Origin: JACDAN01 sp963847235
Lineage (GTDB): Bacteria; Actinomycetota; Thermoleophilia; Gaiellales; Gaiellaceae
Direction of reading: 5' to 3'
DNA length: 64,000 nucleotides
Assembly (NCBI GenBank): GCA_963847235.1
Contig: CAWJYU010000011.1
Span: 71,960-135,959, forward strand
Numbering within the stretch: the first letter of the stretch is position 1; each line of letters starts with the position of its first letter. This document shows positions 9,040 through 17,305 of the stretch, piece after piece. The position numbers were made by a program, and so were the translations under genes. The notes beneath the pieces were generated by a model. That model did not search any database, was not told where the DNA came from, and saw only the letters and a list, made by a program, of their open reading frames with translations.

Positions 9040-10673
9040 GACGACTCCTCGCCGTCGCCGCCCTCGCCCTTGTGCTTCCCGGCGCCGCCGATGCCGCCCG
9101 GTTCGCTGTCGGGATCGCGCCCGGCGCCGACAGAGACGCGGTGGCTCGCGCTGTCGAGGCGCGCACCGGTGGCACGGTCGAGCCGCTGGCTCCCTTCGCG
9201 GTCGCGCTCGATGCCTCGGGCGTCAAGGGTGTCGCGAAGCTGCCGGGCGTCGCCTACGTCGAACGGCTCGGCGTGAGACGTCGCGCGCTCGCCTTCCTGC
9301 CGTCGGACCCGATGGCGGGCCGCCAGTGGCACCTGAATGCGGTCCAGGCGTTCGATGCCTGGCTCCAGCGCCCGACCCTTCCTGCCACGCGTGTCGCGGT
9401 GATCGACTCGGGCATCGACGGCACCCATCCGGAGTTCGCGGGCCGGATCGCTGCCGCCCGGAGCTTTGTCGGCGGCTCCGCCCGGCGGGACCGGCACGGG
9501 CACGGGACGTTCATCTCGGGCCTGATCGCCGCCTCGCTGAACAACGGCGAGGGGATCTCCGGCATGGCGTTCCCGGCCCAGCTGCTCGTCGCGAAGGTCG
9601 TGCGGCCCGACGGCGTCGTCCCGCTCGAGGCGGAGGCGCGCGCGATCCGCTGGGCTGTCGACCAGGGCGCGTCCGTGATCAACCTGAGCCTCGGAGGCGT
9701 CCGTGACCCGGGCGACCAGTCCCGGGACAGCTTCTCTCCGCTCGAGGCCGGTGCCGTCGAGTACGCGATCCGCAAGGGCGTGCTCGTCGTCGCGGCCGTC
9801 GGGAACGGCGACAACGCGCCCGAGCAGCCGTGGCGCTGGGCGAGCTACCCGGCGGCGCTGCCGCACGTTCTCGGCGTCAGCGCGATGTCGCGCGACGGCT
9901 CCGTGCCGAGCTTCTCCAACCGCGACCCGATCTACAACGACGTCGCCGCTCCGGGCGAAGAGCTCTTCTCGACGCTTCCACGGGCGATCACGGCACGGCG
10001 GCCCCTCTGCGCCGATCAGGGGTACTCCGACTGCGGCCCGCAGGAGTACCTGCGACCGCAAGGGACCTCCTTCGCCGCGGCCGTCGCGTCGGCCGCAGCA
10101 GTGCTCGTCCGCGGGGCCTGGCCGAACGCGAAGAGAGAGCAGGTCATGTCGCTCCTCCAGCGCACGGCGACGGACATGACTCCGGGGACCGGGTGCCGAC
10201 GGTGCGGCGACGGGCGCGACCCGGTCAGCGGGTGGGGGCGGCTGAACGTGGCGGCGGCTGTCGGCTACTCCGGCCGGCTGGCTGCGATCGACAAGGCCGA
10301 GCCGAACGACGACGCGGGCGCGCGGTCGTTCCGGGTGCGAAGGCCGACGGTGAACCGAAACGCCTCACTCGACTTCTGGGACGACCAGAACGACGTCTAT
10401 GCGGTTCGGCTCCGCCGCGGCGGCCGCCTCGTCGCGAGCCTGAGCCGCACGAACGCCGATGTGAGCCTCGTGCTCTGGAAGCCCGGCACCCAGCGGGTGA
10501 ACGAGCGGCGGTCCCTGGCGAACGTCGCCGCACAGTCGGTCAGCGTCGGTCGCGTGAAGGTCGTGCGCTTCGGTCTCCAGCGCCGCATCCAGCGTGCAGG
10601 GATCTACTACCTCCAGCTCTCGATCGCCGAGCCCGGCGCGACCGCCTACACGCTGCGCATCGTCCGCCGCTAG
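9036..10673 (+). CDS. Secreted subtilisin-like serine protease (S8)
   Basis: A 545-residue protease with a signal peptide ending near AADA (residue 20), an inhibitor-like prodomain (about 22-80), and a catalytic domain with D124 in VIDSGIDGTHPE, H156 in RHGHGTF and S345 in QGTSFAAA, with the oxyanion asparagine in AAVGNGDN. The last 150 residues form a C-terminal domain with the NDDAG...DFWDDQNDVY features of pre-peptidase/beta-sandwich domains. Coupled by ATGA to the SpoIID-like gene, it may process that partner or other wall proteins. Its end overlaps the convergent acetyltransferase gene by 4 bases. Confidence 0.92.
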   Translation: MRRLLAVAALALVLPGAADAARFAVGIAPGADRDAVARAVEARTGGTVEPLAPFAVALDASGVKGVAKLPGVAYVERLGVRRRALAFLPSDPMAGRQWHLNAVQAFDAWLQRPTLPATRVAVIDSGIDGTHPEFAGRIAAARSFVGGSARRDRHGHGTFISGLIAASLNNGEGISGMAFPAQLLVAKVVRPDGVVPLEAEARAIRWAVDQGASVINLSLGGVRDPGDQSRDSFSPLEAGAVEYAIRKGVLVVAAVGNGDNAPEQPWRWASYPAALPHVLGVSAMSRDGSVPSFSNRDPIYNDVAAPGEELFSTLPRAITARRPLCADQGYSDCGPQEYLRPQGTSFAAAVASAAAVLVRGAWPNAKREQVMSLLQRTATDMTPGTGCRRCGDGRDPVSGWGRLNVAAAVGYSGRLAAIDKAEPNDDAGARSFRVRRPTVNRNASLDFWDDQNDVYAVRLRRGGRLVASLSRTNADVSLVLWKPGTQRVNERRSLANVAAQSVSVGRVKVVRFGLQRRIQRAGIYYLQLSIAEPGATAYTLRIVRR

Positions 10674-11314
10674 AGCAGCTCTTCGTCGGGGACCTCGCGA
10701 ATCTGCTGCGCCGGGTTGCCGACGACGACTGCGCGTGGAGGGACATCCTTCGTGACCACCGCCCCGGCGCCGACGAACGCCTCCTCCCCGACCTCGATTC
10801 CCGGCAGGAGCACCGCCGCGCCGCCCACACGCGCGCCGCGCCGGATCGTGGGGCCCTTGCGGAGCTCGTGCCGCCTCTCCGTTCGCCCCATGAAGTTGTC
10901 GTTCGTGGTCGAGACGCACGGCGCGATGAAGACGTCCTCCTCGAGCGTCGAGTAGGCCGTCACGTACGCGTTCGCCTGGATCTTCGTCCGCGCGCCGATC
11001 GTCGTGTCGTTCTCGACGAGCGAGCCGCGGCCGACGACGACGTCCTCTCCGAGCTCGCAGCGCTCACGGACGCAGCTCTGGTCGCCGACGATCGAGCGTG
11101 CTCCGATCCGCGTGCCCGCGAACACGACCGCGCCCGTCGAGACGATCGTCCCCTCACCGAGCTCGAGCGGAGGTAGCTCCTCGCGCTTCGCGGTTGAGCG
11201 CGGAGAGAGTGCGGGCTGCTTGCCGAGGACGACGTTGTCGCCGATCTGGCACCCGTCGCCGATCACCGTCCCCGGGTAGATGACGGTGTTCTCGCCGACC
11301 GTGTAGGCGCTCAC
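10670..11314 (-). CDS. Left-handed beta-helix N-acetyltransferase (WbpD/WlbB-like)
   Basis: A 214-residue protein made of hexapeptide repeats ([LIV]G-x4), such as NTVIYPGTVIGDGCQIGDNV and ARVGGAAVLLPGIEVGEEAF, with the typical inserted loop TNDNFMGRTERRHELRKGP and the ending VVVGNPAQQI. In the WbpD family these enzymes acetylate the 3-amino group of UDP-2-acetamido-3-amino-glucuronate. The GTG at 11314 lies 4 bases after the oxidoreductase stop and starts the first repeat. It is the last gene of the nucleotide-sugar operon. Confidence 0.85.
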   Translation of the reverse strand: MSAYTVGENTVIYPGTVIGDGCQIGDNVVLGKQPALSPRSTAKREELPPLELGEGTIVSTGAVVFAGTRIGARSIVGDQSCVRERCELGEDVVVGRGSLVENDTTIGARTKIQANAYVTAYSTLEEDVFIAPCVSTTNDNFMGRTERRHELRKGPTIRRGARVGGAAVLLPGIEVGEEAFVGAGAVVTKDVPPRAVVVGNPAQQIREVPDEELL

Positions 11315-11318
11315 GCCG

Positions 11319-12296
11319 TCACGCCGGCGCGCGTTCCAGCGAGTGCTGGAGTTGTTCGAGCACCCGCACGACGACAGCGCCGTCCCGGGCCGCGGCCAGC
11401 GCATCGCCGTCTCCCGCGACGAGCGAGAGGAAGTGGCGGCACTCGAGCCGCAGCGGCTCGTCGTTCGGGATCTTCGGGATGTAGATGTCGCCGGTGCGCG
11501 TGCGCCACTCGCCGTAGCTCTCCGCGCGCTTCTCGCTGCCCTTGTCGTAGACCGTGATCTTGCGCTCGAGATCCATGTCGTCGAAGACCGCCATCTTGTT
11601 CCGGCCGACGACGGTGATCTTCCGCATCTTGTGCGGATCGAGCCAGGACACGTGCATGTGTGCAACGACCCCCGAGGGGAACCGGAGGTAGCAAAAGACG
11701 ACGTCCTCGACGCCCTCGTTGATGAACGATTCACCGCGGGCCCAGACCTCGGTCGGCTCCTCGCCGATGAGGTGGAGCATCACGGAGAGGTCGTGGACGC
11801 CGAGCGACCACAGAGCGTTCTCGTCCTTGCGGAACTGGCCGAGGTTCTGGCGGTTCCCGTAGAGGTAGAGCACGTCGCCGAGCTCACCGGCCTCGATCAG
11901 CTCCTTGAGCTTCGCCACCCCCGGGTGGTAGAGCAGCAGGTGTCCCGGCAGGAGGACGAGGCCGCGCTCCTCCGCGAGCGAGACGAGCTCGTCGGCCTCC
12001 GCGGCCGAGAGCGCAGGCGGCTTCTCGACGAAGACGTGCTTGCCAGCCTCGAGCGCCCGGCGTGCGAGCTCGTAGTGCGTCGTCACCGGTGTGGCGACGA
12101 CGACAGCCTGGAGCGAGTCGTCCTCGAGGAGGTCGTCGAACCGGTTCGTCGTGCGGGCCCCCGGGTATCGGGCGCCGAACTGGTCGAGCAGGTCGGGCGA
12201 GAGGTCGCAGAGCCACGTCAGCTCGGCGAGGTCCTCGAAGTTCCTGGCGAGGTTCGGGCCCCAGTAGCCGAGGCCCGCCAGGCCGACGCGGATCAC
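11319..12296 (-). CDS. Gfo/Idh/MocA-family oxidoreductase (WbpB-like)
   Basis: A 325-residue NAD(P)-dependent enzyme. The Rossmann motif GLAGLGYWGPNLARNF starts at residue 5 and the EKP motif, whose lysine is catalytic in the family, is in HVFVEKPPAL near residue 95. In the WbpB pathway it oxidises C3 of UDP-GlcNAc-uronate. GTG 12296 overlaps the dehydrogenase stop by 4 bases (GTGA), which fixes the start. Its pairing with a WbpD-like acetyltransferase downstream is a common gene neighbourhood. Confidence 0.85.
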   Translation of the reverse strand: MIRVGLAGLGYWGPNLARNFEDLAELTWLCDLSPDLLDQFGARYPGARTTNRFDDLLEDDSLQAVVVATPVTTHYELARRALEAGKHVFVEKPPALSAAEADELVSLAEERGLVLLPGHLLLYHPGVAKLKELIEAGELGDVLYLYGNRQNLGQFRKDENALWSLGVHDLSVMLHLIGEEPTEVWARGESFINEGVEDVVFCYLRFPSGVVAHMHVSWLDPHKMRKITVVGRNKMAVFDDMDLERKITVYDKGSEKRAESYGEWRTRTGDIYIPKIPNDEPLRLECRHFLSLVAGDGDALAAARDGAVVVRVLEQLQHSLERAPA

Positions 12297-13603
12297 AGCT
12301 TCCAGACCTTCTCGCTGGTCCTGCCCGCTTCCCCGGTGACATTTCGGAGGTCGACCACCACGTGCGCCCGCTCGATGATGTCCTCGTAGTCGATCCCGGA
12401 ATGGGCCGTGACGACGACGACGCAGTCGTGCTCGGCCGGTTCGAGCGCGGCCGAAGTGAGCCCCGCCTCGGGAAGCTCGTCCACGAAGGGATCGTGGTAC
12501 GAGACCTCGGCTCCGGCGGCCCGCAACAGCTCGATCAGCTTGATCGCGGGCGACTCGCGCGTGTCGCTGATGTCCGCCTTGTACGCGACTCCCAGGACGA
12601 GCACCTTCGCGCCGCTCAGCGAGCGCTGACGGCCGTGGTTGAGCGCCTGCGAGACGAGCGAGCGGCAGTAGTACGGCATGTTCTCGTTGACCTTGCCGGC
12701 GAGCTCGATGAACTCGGTCGAGAAGTCGTACTCGCGCGCCTTCCATGTGAGGTAGAAGGGATCGATCGGGATGCAGTGCCCGCCAAGGCCGGGCCCCGGC
12801 TGGAAGCTCATGAAGCCGAACGGCTTCGTGGCGGCGGCCTCGATCACCTCCCAGACGTCGATCTCCATGCGCTCGCACAGCTGTGCGAGCTCGTTGACGA
12901 GCGCGATGTTGACCGAGCGGTAGATGTTCTCCAGGAGCTTCGTGAGCTCGGCCGCCTCCGGCGTCGAGACCCGGTGGACGGTGTCGACGGCGCCCTCGTA
13001 GAGCTGGGCGGCGCGCTCCGTGCACTCCGGGGTGATCCCGCCGACGATCTTCGGGACGTTCTTGGTCGTCCAGGTGCCGTTGCCAGGGTCGACCCGCTCG
13101 GGCGAGAAGGCGAGGTGGAAGTCGCGGCCGGCCTTGAGGCCCGTGCTCTCCAAAATGGGCTGGATCACGTCGCGGGTCGTCCGTGGGTAGGTCGTCGACT
13201 CGAGCACGACGAGGTGGCCGTTCCGCAGGCGGGCGCTGATCTGCTCGGCGGCAGCGATGACGATTGAGAGGTCCGGCTCGCGCTGCTTCGAGAGCGGCGT
13301 CGGCAAGGCGATCAGGATCGCGTCCGCGCGCCGGATCTCGTTGTATTCGGTCGTCGCCCTGATCTGTCCGTTCCGGACGAGCGGCGCCAGCTCCTCCGAG
13401 GGCACGTCGATGATGTGGCTCTCGCCTCGGTTGATCCCGTCGACGACCTCGGACGAGACGTCGATCAGCAGGACCGAGCGGCCGGCCGCGGCCAGCGTAT
13501 GCGCGAGCGGGACGCCGACGTAGCCGGCCCCGAGGACGGCGGCATCCCAGGTCTTGGCGTCCTGGGTGGGTGCGGCGTGGGTCTCTGTTCTCTCTTCAAG
13601 CAT
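12293..13603 (-). CDS. UDP-N-acetylhexosamine 6-dehydrogenase
   Basis: A 436-residue UDP-glucose/GDP-mannose dehydrogenase family member, which oxidises C6 of the sugar to a carboxylate in two NAD-dependent steps. The N-terminal Rossmann motif is VLGAGYVGVPLAH (about 23-35), the catalytic cysteine is in GGHCIPIDPFYL (about 275), and the C-terminal UDP-binding domain begins near VLVLGVAYKADISDTRESP. The features match the WecC/WbpA (UDP-ManNAc/GlcNAc) branch better than Ugd. It sits 3 bases after the 2-epimerase gene, which would supply UDP-ManNAc. Confidence 0.88.
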   Translation of the reverse strand: MLEERTETHAAPTQDAKTWDAAVLGAGYVGVPLAHTLAAAGRSVLLIDVSSEVVDGINRGESHIIDVPSEELAPLVRNGQIRATTEYNEIRRADAILIALPTPLSKQREPDLSIVIAAAEQISARLRNGHLVVLESTTYPRTTRDVIQPILESTGLKAGRDFHLAFSPERVDPGNGTWTTKNVPKIVGGITPECTERAAQLYEGAVDTVHRVSTPEAAELTKLLENIYRSVNIALVNELAQLCERMEIDVWEVIEAAATKPFGFMSFQPGPGLGGHCIPIDPFYLTWKAREYDFSTEFIELAGKVNENMPYYCRSLVSQALNHGRQRSLSGAKVLVLGVAYKADISDTRESPAIKLIELLRAAGAEVSYHDPFVDELPEAGLTSAALEPAEHDCVVVVTAHSGIDYEDIIERAHVVVDLRNVTGEAGRTSEKVWKL

Positions 13604-13606
13604 GCG

Positions 13607-14644
13607 TCACAGGCTAATCAGTACGTCCGCGATTCGGCCGGCAGCCTGGCCGTCGCCGTACAACTCTGGACGGTTCGGGGGCATCTGTGCATTCGCCGCC
13701 GCTTTCGCGATCGCGTGGGGATCGTCGTCAACGAGCACGTTCGCGCCCAGCTCGACAGTGTCCTTCCACTCGGTCGACGGGCGGAGGGTCACGCAGGGCA
13801 CGCCGTACCAGTACGCCTCCTTCTGGAGCCCGCCCGAGTCTGTGAGGATCACCCTCGCCTGCGAGGCCAGCGCCGCAAAGTCCATGTACCCCAGGGGATC
13901 GATCAGCGCGACATTCGTTCCAAGTAACAGTCTGTTACTAGCGACGGTCTGGCGGGTGCGAGGGTGGGCCGGGAAGATGATGCGCTCGTCCAGTCGGGAC
14001 AGGCCGTCGAGGATGCGGGCCAGCCGCTCCGGGCGGACATTCGCCTCGCGATGCACCGTCGCGACCGCGTACCGGCCGGCCGTGAGCCCGAGACCCGCGA
14101 GGATCCGCGAACGCTTCCGGGCCAGCGGCGCAAGTCGCATGTTGGCGTCGGCCATGACGTCTCCGACCACCTCGATCCGGCCGGTGACCCCCTCCGCCTC
14201 GAGCATGTCCTTCGAGCGCTCGTCCGGTGTGAAAAGCAGTGACGAGATGCGGTCGACTTCGATCCGATTGTGCTCCTCGGGCATCGAGAGGTCGCCGCTC
14301 CGGAGCCCGGCCTCGACGTGTGCGACCGGCGTATCCCCCGCCGCTCTCGCCCCGGCCAGCGTCGAGTTCGTGTCGCCGAAGACCAGCACCAAGTCCGGCT
14401 GCTCGGCCCGGACGGTCGCCGCGATCGCCGGCGTCAGCCGCTCGACGTCCGCGGTCTGGAGGTCGAGCCGGTGGGCCGGCGGCGGGAGCTGGAGCTCCTC
14501 GAAGAAGACCTCCGAGAGCTCGCGGTCGTAGTGCTGCCCGGTGTGGACGACGACCTCCTCGATGCCGCGCTCACGGAGCGCGACGGACAAAGGCCCGGAC
14601 TTGATGAACTGCGGCCGGTTTCCGACGACGGACAGGACCTTCAC
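13607..14644 (-). CDS. wecB: UDP-N-acetylglucosamine 2-epimerase (non-hydrolysing)
   Basis: A 345-residue GT-B fold enzyme interconverting UDP-GlcNAc and UDP-ManNAc (or the 2,3-diacetamido uronate in the WbpI branch). Visible hallmarks are GNRPQFIK at the N-terminus, VVHTGQHYD, VFGDTNSTLAGA, HVEAGLRSGD, and the UDP-binding YWYGVPCVTLRPSTEW. The GTG at 14644 was chosen because it starts the first beta strand directly (VKVLSVVGNRP); a TTG three codons upstream is possible. It lies 18 bases after the SGNH-like gene. Confidence 0.92.
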   Translation of the reverse strand: MKVLSVVGNRPQFIKSGPLSVALRERGIEEVVVHTGQHYDRELSEVFFEELQLPPPAHRLDLQTADVERLTPAIAATVRAEQPDLVLVFGDTNSTLAGARAAGDTPVAHVEAGLRSGDLSMPEEHNRIEVDRISSLLFTPDERSKDMLEAEGVTGRIEVVGDVMADANMRLAPLARKRSRILAGLGLTAGRYAVATVHREANVRPERLARILDGLSRLDERIIFPAHPRTRQTVASNRLLLGTNVALIDPLGYMDFAALASQARVILTDSGGLQKEAYWYGVPCVTLRPSTEWKDTVELGANVLVDDDPHAIAKAAANAQMPPNRPELYGDGQAAGRIADVLISL

Positions 14645-14662
14645 GGCCCTCAACGATATGAG

Positions 14663-15592
14663 TCAGCCGGTTGCCGCGAACCAGGGCTTCGCCGTCGGCT
14701 CCGCCTTGAAGAAGTCCGAGAGCAGCTTCGACACCTTCCTGACACCGCTCGGCGAGGGATGCATCCCGTCCTCGAGGACGTCCTCGCAGTTCCAGACCAG
14801 TCCGTCGCGGCGCCCGGACACTCCGTCCGTCCAGAGGTAGGGCCCCCAGCCGACCCAGACCCGGCCCAGCCGGCCCTGGATCCCTTCCTGGACGAGCCAC
14901 TTCGCCGCGAAGCCCGTCTCGTATGCGAACGGCTCGGGGTTGAGATGCGTCACCGCGTAGCCGCCGTAGGTCCGGCTGGAGACGTAGATGAGCTTCAGGT
15001 TCGGGAGACGGTTCGACAGGAGCCGGACGATCGTGCGGAGATGCGCCTGGAGCGCCCTCGCGTCCTGGGGGAACGGCCGGTCCTCGCCCGCGATCGCCTG
15101 CTTCAGCCAGACGACCTGGATCTGGCCGCGGGTGAGGCGAGCGCGCTGGATGCGGGCGTCGAGGTCGGGCCAGTACCGAGCCTTCGTCTTCGAGATCCGG
15201 GTGGCGTCCCAGCCGCCGCCGGGGCCCTCCACGAAGGTCAGGCTCCTGCTCGTCGCCGGATCCTGGACGGCGGCCTTCGCGAAGGAGGCGAACTCGCTCA
15301 TCGCGTTCGACATCCCGACGCCGAGAACGCCGATGCGGCCTCGGATCGGACGCACACGCCGAGCCGCGTCGAGGCCGCGCCGCAGGTGGGCCCGTGGAGG
15401 CTTGTTCGCGGCCCCCGGGTAGAGGCCGCCGAGCTGACCGCGATGGCGGGACCGGTTCATATCCGTGATCGGCCTCAGGCCCGTCTGGCGCACGGAGCAG
15501 TCGGCGGCAGTCCGCGCCTCGCCGGCCTGGGAGTAGGCACCGGCAGGGAGGAGCGCGAGCGCCACGAGCGGGATGATCCGCAGGCCCTTCAC
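14663..15592 (-). CDS. Secreted SGNH-hydrolase-like protein
   Basis: A 309-residue protein with a signal peptide (about 1-21). Sequence around residue 90 (GRIGVLGVGMSNAMSEF) occupies the place of the GDS block, and the C-terminal DGMHPSPSG supplies the Asp-x-x-His pair of the SGNH fold, so esterase or acyl-transfer chemistry is possible although the GDSL serine block is not canonical. It opens the nucleotide-sugar operon, so it may modify a surface glycan. It begins with GTG. I do not recognise a named family. Confidence 0.6.
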   Translation of the reverse strand: MKGLRIIPLVALALLPAGAYSQAGEARTAADCSVRQTGLRPITDMNRSRHRGQLGGLYPGAANKPPRAHLRRGLDAARRVRPIRGRIGVLGVGMSNAMSEFASFAKAAVQDPATSRSLTFVEGPGGGWDATRISKTKARYWPDLDARIQRARLTRGQIQVVWLKQAIAGEDRPFPQDARALQAHLRTIVRLLSNRLPNLKLIYVSSRTYGGYAVTHLNPEPFAYETGFAAKWLVQEGIQGRLGRVWVGWGPYLWTDGVSGRRDGLVWNCEDVLEDGMHPSPSGVRKVSKLLSDFFKAEPTAKPWFAATG

Positions 15593-15640
15593 GGTTTCAG
15601 GGTAGGCGGCCTCTGTTAGCCGGAAGTAAGTGGAGAGAGG

Positions 15641-15713
15641 TGGGCCGTGAAGGATTCGAACCTTCGACCTTGGGATTAAGAGTCCCCTGCTCTACCAACT
15701 GAGCTAACGGCCC
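15641..15713 (-). tRNA. tRNA-Lys (anticodon CTT)
   Basis: A 73-base cloverleaf. The acceptor stem GGGCCGT pairs with ACGGCCC, the D arm is GCTCAGTTGGTAGAGC, the anticodon loop is CTCTTAA (CTT, lysine), and the T arm contains GGTTCGAATCC. The anticodon stem GGGGA/TCCCA has one G-A mismatch at its outer pair. The CCA end is not encoded: the discriminator A is followed by CCT. The gene lies between the SGNH-like gene and sodA, on the opposite strand to sodA. Confidence 0.95.
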
Positions 15714-15724
15714 GTCGGGAGGCG

Positions 15725-15730
15725 AGTATA
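15725..15730 (-). promoter_or_regulatory. Candidate -10 element for tRNA-Lys
   Basis: On the minus strand TATACT lies 11 bases ahead of the mature 5' end of tRNA-Lys, close to the TATAAT consensus. A -35 match at the right distance is weak. Confidence 0.35.
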
Positions 15731-15742
15731 GCCGGGCGTTTA

Positions 15743-15775
15743 GGCTCTCCTGAACCGCCGAAAGAGAGGAGAGCC
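15743..15775 (+). promoter_or_regulatory. Hairpin sequestering the sodA ribosome binding site
   Basis: GGCTCTCCT (15743-15751) is the perfect reverse complement of AGGAGAGCC (15767-15775), which contains the Shine-Dalgarno AGGAGA and ends directly before the sodA ATG. The 9-bp stem with a 15-base loop would hide the ribosome site in the mRNA. Confidence 0.55.
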
Positions 15776-16393
15776 ATGGCCTTCGAACTGCCCCCGCTCC
15801 CGTACGACTACGCCGCGCTCGAGCCACACATCGACGAGCAGACGATGCGGCTCCACCACGACAAGCACCACCAGGCGTACGTGGACAACGCCAACAAAGC
15901 CCTGGCCGGAACCCAGTGGGAGGACAACTCCGTCGAGTCCGTGCTCGCAGAGCTCGACGCGATGCCGGAGGAGATCCGCACGACGGTTCGGAACAACGCC
16001 GGCGGCCACGCGAACCACACGCTCTTCTGGGAGATCATGAGCCCTGACGGCGGCGGAGAGCCGGAAGGCGAGCTGAAGGCCGGGATCGACGATCTGTTCG
16101 GCTCCGTCGACGAGCTGAAGGCGCTCATCAACGACCACGGCGTGAAGCGGTTCGGAAGCGGCTGGACCTGGCTCGTGTACGACGGAACCGGCCTCGCCGT
16201 GTACTCCACCGCCAATCAGGACAGCCCGGTGATTCAGAGCGACGAGCCGCTTCTGGGCATCGACGTCTGGGAGCACGCCTACTACCTGAAATACCAGAAC
16301 AGGCGCCCGGAATACCTGGAAATTTGGTGGAACTGCATAAACTGGGCGGAGGTACAACGCAGATTCGAACTGGCTGACAAACGCCCACGCTAA
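15776..16393 (+). CDS. sodA: Superoxide dismutase, Mn type
   Basis: A 205-residue cytoplasmic enzyme that dismutes superoxide. Ligands by family position are H27 in RLHHDKHH, the histidine in GGHANHTLFW, and the aspartate and histidine in GIDVWEHAYY. The glycine pair of AGGHANH and the glutamine in STANQDSPV are those of Mn rather than Fe enzymes. The C-terminus ends ADKRPR, the usual length. No signal peptide is present. The start follows a ribosome site buried in a hairpin. Confidence 0.95.
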   Translation: MAFELPPLPYDYAALEPHIDEQTMRLHHDKHHQAYVDNANKALAGTQWEDNSVESVLAELDAMPEEIRTTVRNNAGGHANHTLFWEIMSPDGGGEPEGELKAGIDDLFGSVDELKALINDHGVKRFGSGWTWLVYDGTGLAVYSTANQDSPVIQSDEPLLGIDVWEHAYYLKYQNRRPEYLEIWWNCINWAEVQRRFELADKRPR

Positions 16394-16408
16394 AGAGAGC
16401 TCTTTAGC
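16389..16408 (+). terminator. Stem-loop spanning the sodA stop codon
   Basis: GCTAAAGA (16389-16396) pairs perfectly with TCTTTAGC (16401-16408) around a GAGC loop; the sodA stop codon lies in the left arm. There is no T-run after it, so it may protect the 3' end or terminate weakly. Confidence 0.4.
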
Positions 16409-16452
16409 GGCCGATCAGGCGCAGACCCTTCTTTCGAGGGAGGTGCATGTGG

Positions 16453-17305
16453 ATGAAGAGAACGGCGGCCGCAGCACTCTTCGCGTTTCTCCTGCTCGTT
16501 CCCGGCGCCTTCGCCGCCGGGAACCCTGAGGTCGCCGCTCTTCAGGTCGGTCTACGCCAGCGAGGGTTCTATCTCGGCACCGTCGACGGCGTCCTCGGCC
16601 CAGGCACCGTCTCGGCCGTGCGGCGGCTCCAGCAGCGCGCGCGGCTGACGGTCGACGGCGTCCCCGGGCCGCGAACGAAGCGGGCGCTCGGCCGGTTCGG
16701 CAGGCGGCCTCCGCTGGGCGGACGTCTCCTCATCGCGGGCACCCGCGGCTGGGACGTCGCCGCGCTCCAGTTTGCGATGGCGTCCCACGGCTTCCCGTCG
16801 GGAATCCTGGACGGGCACTTCGGCGCCGCCACCGAGCGCGCGCTGCGGACGTTCCAGCGGTGGGCGGGCCTGGGGGCCGACGGCATCGCGGGGCCCGGAG
16901 TCTTCTCTGCGCTGAGGGCCGCACCGCCCGCCTGTCCGATCTCGCTCAGCTCTCCGGTCGCTGGGCGCCTACACCGATCTCTTCGGTCCGCGCGGCAACC
17001 GCTTCCACACGGGGATCGACTACCCCGGTGCGACGGGAACTCCAGTCACGGCCGCGGCGGTCGGGCGAGTCGCGTTCGCCGGCTTCAGCGTCGGTGGCTG
17101 GGGGAACCTCGTGACGATTGCGCACGGGTCCGGCACGAGAACGATGTACGCCCACCTGTCTCGGGTCGGCGTTCGTGTCGGCCAGTACGTCGTGCCCGGC
17201 CAGCGGATCGGCCGCATCGGGTCGAGCGGCCACTCGACGGGGCCGCACCTGCACTTCGAGGTCCGCGTGCGAGGCGGCGCGGTCGATCCCCTGACAGGCC
17301 TCTAG
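16453..17305 (+). CDS. Peptidoglycan-binding / M23 endopeptidase, one frameshift
   Basis: A secreted wall hydrolase of about 283 residues when read through one frame change. It has a signal peptide, two PG_binding_1 repeats (VAALQVGLRQRGFYLGTVDG and VAALQFAMASHGFPSGILDG, each 20 residues), and an M23 LytM domain with the zinc motif HTGIDYP (HxxxD) and HLHFE (HxH). The shift is near 16963, where one extra g in gctgggcgcc separates SSPVAG from AYTDLFGPRGNRF. The second ATG at 16453 is preferred because GGAGG lies 9 bases ahead; the first at 16447 is only 3 bases away. Its end overlaps the convergent kinase gene by 4 bases. Confidence 0.8.

Noticed and set aside
15593..15640. Second tRNA or CCA end downstream of tRNA-Lys
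   Set aside because: The bases after the discriminator read CCT and no second cloverleaf can be drawn.
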